From Extensimonas perlucida (GTDB lineage: Bacteria; Pseudomonadota; Gammaproteobacteria; Burkholderiales; Burkholderiaceae_C), in NCBI RefSeq assembly GCF_007655255.1, contig NZ_VMYE01000001.1:124001-188000 (forward strand): 64,000 nt of DNA, written 5' to 3'. Below the pieces are notes generated by a model. It was not told where the DNA came from. It saw only the letters and a program-made list of their open reading frames with translations, and did no database searches. Below are positions 58,365-64,000 of this stretch, piece after piece. The position numbers were made by a program, and so were the translations under genes. Each line of letters starts with the position of its first letter. Position 1 is the stretch's first letter.

Positions 58365-59039
58365 ATGGGCACCCTGCGCAGCGCAAACAGGGCTTTGAGC
58401 GCAGGCGTGTCGCGGCGTGCCTGCCTGGCGGCCCTGGGCGCGCCTGCAGCCTGGCTGGCCGCGCCGCAGGCGGCGCACGCGGGCGGACAGATCGAGGAGC
58501 CGCTTGCGGACTCGGTGCGCACCGCGCTGCACCTGGCCGTGAGCAACTCGGCACCGCCGGAGCCCGAATTTGCGAGCACCGATGCGCGCATCCGTTACCT
58601 GCGCTGGCTGGGCACCATGAGCGACCGCCTGCGCAGCCGCAAGCCGCAATGGGAGCAGCGGCGCGACTTTTTGCAGACCGTGTGGTACGAGTCCAGGCGC
58701 GCGGGGCTGGACGTGTCCTTGGTACTTGGTTTGATCCAGGTCGAGAGCGGCTTTCGCAAGTACGCCGTCTCTAGCGTGGGGGCGCGCGGTTACATGCAGG
58801 TTATGCCATTTTGGGCGCGCCTGATCGGCGACGGTGACGCGGGCAAGCTGTTTCACATGCAGACCAATCTGCGCTTTGGTTGCGTGATCCTGCGCCACTA
58901 CCTGGAGCGCGAGCGCGGCAACCTTTTTCTCGCGCTGGGCCGCTACAACGGCAGCCGCGGCCAGGCGCCGTACCCGACGGCGGTGCTGGGCGCGCAGCGC
59001 AAGTGGTTGTTCGAAGACCGCATGTACGCGGCGGCCTGA
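58365..59039 (+). CDS. Lytic transglycosylase, SLT domain
   Basis: A 224-residue exported murein transglycosylase. The N-terminus has [20 protein letters not shown] with a twin-arginine look, cleavage likely near AAHAGG, so Tat or Sec export to the periplasm. The SLT domain holds the catalytic Glu in [15 protein letters not shown], the [10 protein letters not shown] motif and [19 protein letters not shown], with [11 protein letters not shown] at the end, a standard set. ATG 58365 lies five bases after the proS stop; an upstream TTG is less likely. Confidence 0.88.
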   Translation: MGTLRSANRALSAGVSRRACLAALGAPAAWLAAPQAAHAGGQIEEPLADSVRTALHLAVSNSAPPEPEFASTDARIRYLRWLGTMSDRLRSRKPQWEQRRDFLQTVWYESRRAGLDVSLVLGLIQVESGFRKYAVSSVGARGYMQVMPFWARLIGDGDAGKLFHMQTNLRFGCVILRHYLERERGNLFLALGRYNGSRGQAPYPTAVLGAQRKWLFEDRMYAAA

Positions 59040-59115
59040 AAGCGCAAAAGACCACCGTTGCCTACGGCGCCGGGGCACGACCTTTGAGCGTTTGCAGCCC
59101 GCGGCGCGGCAATGT

Positions 59116-60126
59116 TCACTGCATGAAGCCTATGCGGCTGCGCCCTGCGGCGGCCTTAGGCAGGTCGGCCACGAGCACGCTCGCGCGCTGGTCGAGCCGA
59201 GCGTTGCCAAAGCCCGTCATGAGCGCGCGGCGCATTTCGCGCGGCGGCATCTGTGCGAGCACATCGAGCACGTCATCAAGCGGCTCGGGGTCGAGCAGGC
59301 GGCCCCAGTCGTGCCCCGCGCGGATGCCCTGGTAGAGCTTGCGCGCGATCGTGCGGGCCTGGTCGAGCGTGGGCGCATCGACTTCGAACACGTTCATGCG
59401 GTTCAGAATGGGGTCGGGAATGCTGCGGCTGTCGTTGGCCGTGGTGATCCAGATGACCTGGCTCGCGTCTATGGCAACCTCGGCAAATTCGTCGGTAAAG
59501 CTCTGCGCCGTGTCGTGCTCGAGCAGGCTGTAGAGCGCGCCCAGGGGGTCGTACTGCGCGTCGCCGCTCGCTTTGTCGATTTCATCGACGACGATCACGG
59601 GGTTCGCGTACTCCCCCTCGACCAGCGCCTCGAACACCTTGCCCGGGCGCGCGCCGCGCCACTGCGACGAGGCGCCCGAGAGCAGCCAGCCCGCCGTCAT
59701 CGAGCTCATGGGCAGCAGGTTCATACCCGTGCCGAGCAATTCGGCCAACTGGCGCGCGAAATGGGTCTTGCCTATACCGGGCGGGCCCAGCAGCAGCATG
59801 GGCGTGACTTCGAGGCCGTCGCTGCTGTCCTGCGCGAGCGCGACGTGGCGCTTCACGTCGTCGAGCACGGCGCTGAAGTTGGGTAGCGCCTCATACAGCG
59901 CGGCCATGTCGGGCACGCCGGCGGGTTTGACCTGGAAGCGCTCTGGGCCGCGCTCTAGCATGCGTTCATAGACGCTGCGCAGGTTGTCGTATTCGCGCTG
60001 GCTGCCCGACTCCTGCAGCCGCGCGAGCTTGCGCTCGACCTCGGCGGGGGAAAACACGTGGCGCATCTGCGCCACCGGCAGGCGCAAAACGGAGGATGGG
60101 GGAACAAGGCTTTGTTCTTGCATCAT
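59116..60126 (-). CDS. AAA+ ATPase (Lon/ClpX-like module), unknown role
   Basis: A 336-residue AAA+ protein with Walker A GPPGIGKT (114-121), Walker B VIVVDEID (177-184), sensor 1 WITTAND and NRMNVFEV near the arginine finger. It resembles the ATPase core of Lon but has no N-domain or Ser-Lys protease domain. Known relatives are listed only as AAA family ATPases; its partner is unknown. The tandem ATG at 60126 follows AGAGGAG six bases upstream. It is transcribed leftward, after the grxD terminator, so it probably has its own promoter. Confidence 0.83.
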   Translation of the reverse strand: MMQEQSLVPPSSVLRLPVAQMRHVFSPAEVERKLARLQESGSQREYDNLRSVYERMLERGPERFQVKPAGVPDMAALYEALPNFSAVLDDVKRHVALAQDSSDGLEVTPMLLLGPPGIGKTHFARQLAELLGTGMNLLPMSSMTAGWLLSGASSQWRGARPGKVFEALVEGEYANPVIVVDEIDKASGDAQYDPLGALYSLLEHDTAQSFTDEFAEVAIDASQVIWITTANDSRSIPDPILNRMNVFEVDAPTLDQARTIARKLYQGIRAGHDWGRLLDPEPLDDVLDVLAQMPPREMRRALMTGFGNARLDQRASVLVADLPKAAAGRSRIGFMQ

Positions 60127-60246
60127 GTGCTCCTCTGGCAAACGATGCGGTTATTCAAGCACAAAACATGCCCGTTTTGCAGGCCAGGAAAACCCTGAAA
60201 GCGAAAGGCGGCGTCAGGCGGAAAACAGTGCCGGACCGCCCTCCAA

Positions 60247-60275
60247 AACAAAAACCGCCTGCCGGCGGCTTTTTG
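60247..60275 (-). terminator. Terminator downstream of grxD
   Basis: On the minus strand, AAAAGCCGCC-GGCA-GGCGGTTTTTG: a GC stem with A/T extensions, ending the grxD transcript. Confidence 0.78.
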
Positions 60276-60290
60276 GCAAGGAGCGGATCT

Positions 60291-60614
60291 TCAGTGGGCT
60301 TGTTCGATCAGGCGCTGCAGTTCGCCCGACTCGTACATTTCCATCATGATGTCTGAGCCGCCGATGAACTCGCCTTTGACGTAGAGCTGCGGAATGGTGG
60401 GCCAGTGGCTGTATTCCTTGATGCCCTGGCGGATGGCTTCGTCCTCGAGCACGTTGACGGTGGTCAGGTGCTGCGGATCGACCCCGCAGGCCTTGAGGAT
60501 CTGGATCGCGCGGCCCGAAAAGCCGCACATGGGAAAGCTCGCCGTGCCCTTCATGAAGAGCACGATGTCCTTGGACTGGACGAGGTCGTTGATGCGTTGC
60601 TGGGTGTCGGTCAT
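60291..60614 (-). CDS. grxD: Monothiol glutaredoxin Grx4/GrxD
   Basis: CGFS-type glutaredoxin binding a [2Fe-2S] cluster with glutathione and delivering it to other proteins. The 107-residue protein has Cys30 in [35 protein letters not shown] and the usual length. It depends on glutathione made by gshA. In related genomes it is next to prmC; here a plus-strand GGDEF-EAL gene lies between them. Confidence 0.96.
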   Translation of the reverse strand: MTDTQQRINDLVQSKDIVLFMKGTASFPMCGFSGRAIQILKACGVDPQHLTTVNVLEDEAIRQGIKEYSHWPTIPQLYVKGEFIGGSDIMMEMYESGELQRLIEQAH

Positions 60615-60751
60615 GGGGTGGGTGTCCTTTAAGAATCAGGAATCAGAGATAGAGGTGCAGGATTATTTCATCGACGGCTTTGACATGCAGCCTAAAGGCA
60701 TGAGAGGCGGCTGCGGGGCCGAATTGCTCCCTCAAAACAGCATATTTTTGC

Positions 60752-60766
60752 TACAAAATCTCGACC
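60752..60766 (+). promoter_or_regulatory. Leaderless-type -10 element before the GGDEF-EAL gene
   Basis: TACAAA at 60752-60757, then ATCTCGACC and GTG 60767: nine bases, without a ribosome site. Confidence 0.42.
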
Positions 60767-63205
60767 GTGCCCATTTTTCTCTCCGAAACCACCACACGTC
60801 TGCGCGAGTCGCTGCGGGTAGTCTGGCCATTTTTGCTGTTGGCGCTGCTGCAGGCGGTGTTGGCTGGCGCCAGTATTTACGCCTTGTCGGCGGTGCGCGC
60901 CTTGACCGGCGGAGAGGTCCTGTGGGTGTTGGGGCAGAAAGACGCTCTGTATTACCTCGACCGTTATGCCGCATATGGGCGCGAAGATGACTTTCGGGCG
61001 TACCAAAACAATCTGGCGATTCCTTTGGCGGAACGCGATGCACGGCTCTCCTTGGAGTCTCCTGCGCCCAGCTACGAGGTGATGCGCAGGGGCTTCATCG
61101 AGGCGGGCAACCATCCCGACGATCTCGACGGCGTGATCTGGCTGCTGAGTACCTTCTGGAATTTCGAGCTCGTGCGCGAGCCGGTCAGGCAATGGGTGAT
61201 AGGCGAAAAGTACCTCGATCAGGTACAAGCCTTGGCCGATGAAATTCGGGCGGCGCGCCAAGCCGACCCGCTGGCTGGCAAGGCGATGGTGCAGCAGTGG
61301 CGTGAGCAGATTGATACGCTCCATCGGCTCATGCTGCCCGGGATTCTGGCATTCAATCGGTCGCTGGGGGAAAGTGCGCGCAGGATCGTCGTGATCCTGC
61401 TGGTCTTCAACGGATTGGCGGCGATGGCGGTCGTCGGCTTTGCATTGCTGCGGGTGGACATTTTGCTGCAGCGCCAGCGCAAGATGGAACACGATTTGAC
61501 CATCGAAAGGCAAGGGGCCCAATTGACCCTGGGAGCGATTGCAGACGGTGTGATTGCTTTGGATACACAAGGTCTAGCGCTCTACATGAACCCGGCTGCG
61601 AAGCGCATGCTCGGGATAAGGTTCCGCAAGGTGCGTCAGCGCAGCCTCGCGCAGTGGCTGCGGTTTGACAGCAGTGTTCATCCGGCTGCTGAAGTGGCAC
61701 GCCTGCTCGAACATGTGCAGCAAGGGGAGCTGGCGCAAGAGGACAAGCATTCCTGGCATCTGATGCGTCCCGACGGGAAGAGGCGGGTCGTGCAACTCAC
61801 CGTTGCACTTTTGCAAGTGCGTGGTAGGCCTTCCGGGGTGGGCTTGGTGCTGCGCGATGTCACGCGGGAGCAAGACTATCTGGAGCAAATCACCTGGAAG
61901 GCCACCCATGATGACCTGACGGGGCTGGTCAACCGGCGCGAGTTCGAGCGGCGCCTGGAAGCCTTGCTGGCCTCATCGAAGCAGGCGCAGCCGGCAGGGG
62001 CGGTGCTGTATGTCGATCTCGACCAATTCAAGGTGATCAATGACACCTGCGGGCACCAGGCGGGCGATGCCATGCTGCGCAAGATCAGCGGCGAGCTTCA
62101 GGCAAATCTGCGCGCCGATGACGTTCTGGCGCGGCTCGGTGGAGACGAATTCGGCATCTTGCTGCCTGGGTGCCCGCCCCTGATGGCGGCGCGATTGGCC
62201 GATCAAATGCGGCTGGCGGTGCAGGCGTGCAAGCTGCAATGGGATGGACAGGAGTTCACCACCACCCTGAGCATTGGTCTGGTCGAACTCACACCCGAAC
62301 TCGACAGCGTGCAAGAGGTGCTGCGTGTGGTGGACGTGGCCTGCTATCGCGCCAAGGAGCTGGGGCGCAACATGGTGTATCTGTACCAGCCCGACGACGC
62401 GCAAGTGCTGCAGCGCGTGGGCCACATGCATTGGGTGCAGCGACTGCGCAAGGCGTTCGCGCAAGACCGGTTTTGTCTTTATGCGCAGGCCATCGCGCCC
62501 TTGCATTCCGAGCGGCGGGGTTTGCATTTCGAGGTGCTGCTGCGTCTGCACGACGAGGATGGACAGCTGGTACCGCCGGGGAGCTTCATCCCCGCGGCAG
62601 AAACTTACGGCCTGATGCCGGATATAGACCGCTGGGTGGTGCAGCATGTGTTTGCGCGCCTGGCGCAGCATGCAAGGCAGGCGAAGATGCAGCCGGTGCA
62701 CACTTGTTCGATCAATCTTTCAGGTGCCAGCCTCGGGGGTGAGGACTTGCTGGATTTTCTGCTCGATCAGTTCAGCCATTTTGGCGTGGACCCGCGCCAG
62801 TTGTGTTTCGAGATCACCGAAACCAGCGCCATCGCCCACTTGCCCACGGCCGTGCGCCTCATCAAGCGGCTGCGGCAGCTGGGTTGCCGGTTCTCGCTCG
62901 ACGATTTTGGCTCGGGCATGTCCTCGTTCGGCTACCTCAAACAGCTGGAGGTGGACTTTCTCAAGATCGATGGCAGCTTCGTGCGTGACATGCTCGAGGA
63001 CCGGGCGAGTGCAGCCATGGTGGACGCCATCCATCGCATAGGCCATGTGCTGGGCCAGCGCACCATCGCCGAATTCGTCGAGACGCCGGGCCATGTGCAG
63101 GCGCTGCGCGCGCTGGGCGTGGACTACGCGCAAGGCTACGCGGTGGCCAAGCCGCGGCCGATCGAGGAAGTGCTCGCGGAGCAGGAAGCCGCCGTGCCTG
63201 CTTAA
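60767..63205 (+). CDS. GGDEF-EAL cyclic-di-GMP protein with periplasmic sensor and PAS domain
   Basis: An 812-residue inner-membrane signalling protein. TM1 (about 17-42) and TM2 (about 206-230) enclose a periplasmic sensor of unknown ligand. A PAS domain lies at about 255-370, GGDEF at 458-462 (RLGGDEFG) with an upstream RADD inhibitory site, then an EAL domain starting EVL at 589-591. The EAL catalytic set looks complete: INLSG, FEITET, LDDFGSG, LKIDGSF and YAQGYAVAKP, so both synthesis and breakdown of c-di-GMP are possible. Start is GTG. It converges on prmC with overlapping stops, and sits apart from known regulon partners. Confidence 0.92.
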   Translation: MPIFLSETTTRLRESLRVVWPFLLLALLQAVLAGASIYALSAVRALTGGEVLWVLGQKDALYYLDRYAAYGREDDFRAYQNNLAIPLAERDARLSLESPAPSYEVMRRGFIEAGNHPDDLDGVIWLLSTFWNFELVREPVRQWVIGEKYLDQVQALADEIRAARQADPLAGKAMVQQWREQIDTLHRLMLPGILAFNRSLGESARRIVVILLVFNGLAAMAVVGFALLRVDILLQRQRKMEHDLTIERQGAQLTLGAIADGVIALDTQGLALYMNPAAKRMLGIRFRKVRQRSLAQWLRFDSSVHPAAEVARLLEHVQQGELAQEDKHSWHLMRPDGKRRVVQLTVALLQVRGRPSGVGLVLRDVTREQDYLEQITWKATHDDLTGLVNRREFERRLEALLASSKQAQPAGAVLYVDLDQFKVINDTCGHQAGDAMLRKISGELQANLRADDVLARLGGDEFGILLPGCPPLMAARLADQMRLAVQACKLQWDGQEFTTTLSIGLVELTPELDSVQEVLRVVDVACYRAKELGRNMVYLYQPDDAQVLQRVGHMHWVQRLRKAFAQDRFCLYAQAIAPLHSERRGLHFEVLLRLHDEDGQLVPPGSFIPAAETYGLMPDIDRWVVQHVFARLAQHARQAKMQPVHTCSINLSGASLGGEDLLDFLLDQFSHFGVDPRQLCFEITETSAIAHLPTAVRLIKRLRQLGCRFSLDDFGSGMSSFGYLKQLEVDFLKIDGSFVRDMLEDRASAAMVDAIHRIGHVLGQRTIAEFVETPGHVQALRALGVDYAQGYAVAKPRPIEEVLAEQEAAVPA

Positions 63206-64000
63206 GCGCAGGGAGGCCCTGCCTGCGAGCCCTGGGCGCGCGCCGCTTTCTGCGCGCCGCTGCAGCGCTCATGACTGCCGAGGTCGCGGCGTGATTGCAC
63301 CTGCACCAAACCCTGCGCATGCAGCAACTCGCGCACGGCGGCGGCCTGGTCCCAGCCGTGTTCGAGCAGCAGCCAGCCACCGGGCGCCAGGTGCCGTGGC
63401 GCGTCGGCGACGATGCGGCGCAGGTCATCCAGCCCTTGCGCGCCGCTGACCAGCGCCTGCGAGGGCTCGTGGCGCAGCGTGGGCAGGTGCGGGTCGTCTG
63501 CGGCGATGTAGGGCGGGTTGGCGACGATGAGGTCGAAGCTGCCGCGCACGCCTTCGAGCCAATCGCTTTGCATGAATTGCACGGGCAGCGCGAGGCGCCG
63601 CGCGTTGGCCTGGGCTACGGCGAGCGCGTCGGCGCTCGCATCGACGGCGAGCACCTGCGCGTCGGGGCGCTGGTGCTGCAGCGCGAGGGCGATCGCGCCG
63701 CTGCCCGTGCCCAAATCGAGCACGCGCGGCGCAGCGCGGCCCGCGAGCACTTCGAGCGCCCAGTCGACGAGCACCTCGGTGTCGGGGCGCGGGTCGAGCA
63801 CGCGCGCGTCTATGGCGAGCGGCAGGCCGTAAAACTCCTTCACGCCGGTGAGGTAGGCCACGGGTTCGCCCGCGGCGCGGCGCTGGCACAGTGCGGCGAA
63901 TTGCGCAAGGCAGGCCGCGGGCAGCGGGTCGCGGTCGTGCGCGAGCAGCCAGGCGCGGTCGGCACTGGAGCGGCCCAGCGCGTGCAGCAGCAGCACCTGC
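63202..64000 (-). CDS. prmC: Peptide chain release factor N5-glutamine methyltransferase, N-terminus missing
   Basis: PrmC (HemK) methylates the GGQ glutamine of release factors RF1 and RF2. The visible part has RAAGEPVAYLTGVKEFYGLP, the SAM loop VLDLGTGSGAIALAL and the substrate motif IVANPPYIAADDPHL, which is diagnostic. The frame stays open to the window end, and some 25 N-terminal residues are missing, so the gene continues beyond 64000. The C-terminal tail (QKAARAQGSQAGPPCA) looks unconserved. Its TAA overlaps the GGDEF-EAL stop. Confidence 0.93.
   Translation of the reverse strand, partial: QVLLLHALGRSSADRAWLLAHDRDPLPAACLAQFAALCQRRAAGEPVAYLTGVKEFYGLPLAIDARVLDPRPDTEVLVDWALEVLAGRAAPRVLDLGTGSGAIALALQHQRPDAQVLAVDASADALAVAQANARRLALPVQFMQSDWLEGVRGSFDLIVANPPYIAADDPHLPTLRHEPSQALVSGAQGLDDLRRIVADAPRHLAPGGWLLLEHGWDQAAAVRELLHAQGLVQVQSRRDLGSHERCSGAQKAARAQGSQAGPPCA

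Noticed and set aside
56522-58591. Upstream extension of the rppH frame antisense to proS
   Set aside because: RppH family start is at 56521; the rest is an open frame without domain.

Overview
The window is GC-rich bacterial chromosome. It looks like a betaproteobacterium of the order Burkholderiales, most likely family Comamonadaceae. The reasons are the gene order (rpsB-tsf-pyrH-frr-uppS-cdsA-dxr-rseP-bamA-skp-lpxD-fabZ-lpxA-lpxB-rnhB), an imuA-imuB-dnaE2 SOS mutagenesis cassette, a BpH3-type H-NS protein, a PhaF/PhaI-like phasin, and short dispersed repeats that I associate, from memory, with Comamonadaceae. Species cannot be fixed from the sequence alone.

Layout. 0-4.4 kb: end of a nitronate monooxygenase gene, coaBC-dut, an MFS transporter, a 55-residue membrane protein and a small methyltransferase. 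4.5-5.6 kb: a 161-bp palindromic mobile repeat, an H-NS family gene and a non-coding stretch ending in a terminator. 5.6-11.3 kb: aconitase A, a flavin monooxygenase and gshA. 11.4-18.1 kb, minus strand: tusA-like, Nudix, galU, valS, a hydrolase, aroQ and a secreted repeat protein. 18.3-23.1 kb: glnS, a small Arg-rich protein and a Mg2+-type P-ATPase.

23.1-29.3 kb is an accessory island: imuA-imuB-dnaE2 under a LexA box, lying between two direct copies of the same insertion-sequence end, with IS481 and unknown gene remnants on one side. 29.4-35.2 kb: a metallo-beta-lactamase/rhodanese fusion, coaX, then phrB, a TPR-like gene, a TetR regulator and a phasin on the minus strand. 35.4-36.7 kb: a lone rfbD-like gene bracketed by two inverted copies of the palindromic repeat. 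36.9-52.1 kb: the long translation, isoprenoid, phospholipid and outer-membrane cluster from rpsB to a TrmH-type methyltransferase, with many stop/start overlaps. 52.2-52.7 kb: tRNA-Pro(GGG), its terminator and a decayed DUF927-like gene that suggests a lost integrative element. 52.7-59.0 kb: rplU-rpmA-obgE-proB, rppH divergent from proS, and a lytic transglycosylase. 59.1-64 kb: an AAA+ ATPase, grxD and prmC (cut by the window end) on the minus strand, with a GGDEF-EAL protein on the plus strand between grxD and prmC.

The core genes serve translation (rpsB, tsf, frr, rplU, rpmA, obgE, valS, glnS, proS, prmC, tRNA), CoA synthesis (coaBC, coaX), glutathione and sulfur chemistry (gshA, tusA-like, persulfide dioxygenase-rhodanese, grxD) and envelope building (uppS, cdsA, dxr, rseP, bamA, skp, lpxA/B/D, fabZ). 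The most interesting signals are: (1) three copies of a fully palindromic 161-bp element with 4-bp CTAG duplications, two of which enclose rfbD; (2) an AT-rich repeat that occurs between genes and also, in frame, inside several essential genes; (3) the IS-bracketed SOS mutasome; (4) a leaderless-type promoter signature 6-9 nt before several start codons; (5) the DUF927 remnant beside tRNA-Pro. I found no clearly new multi-gene system.
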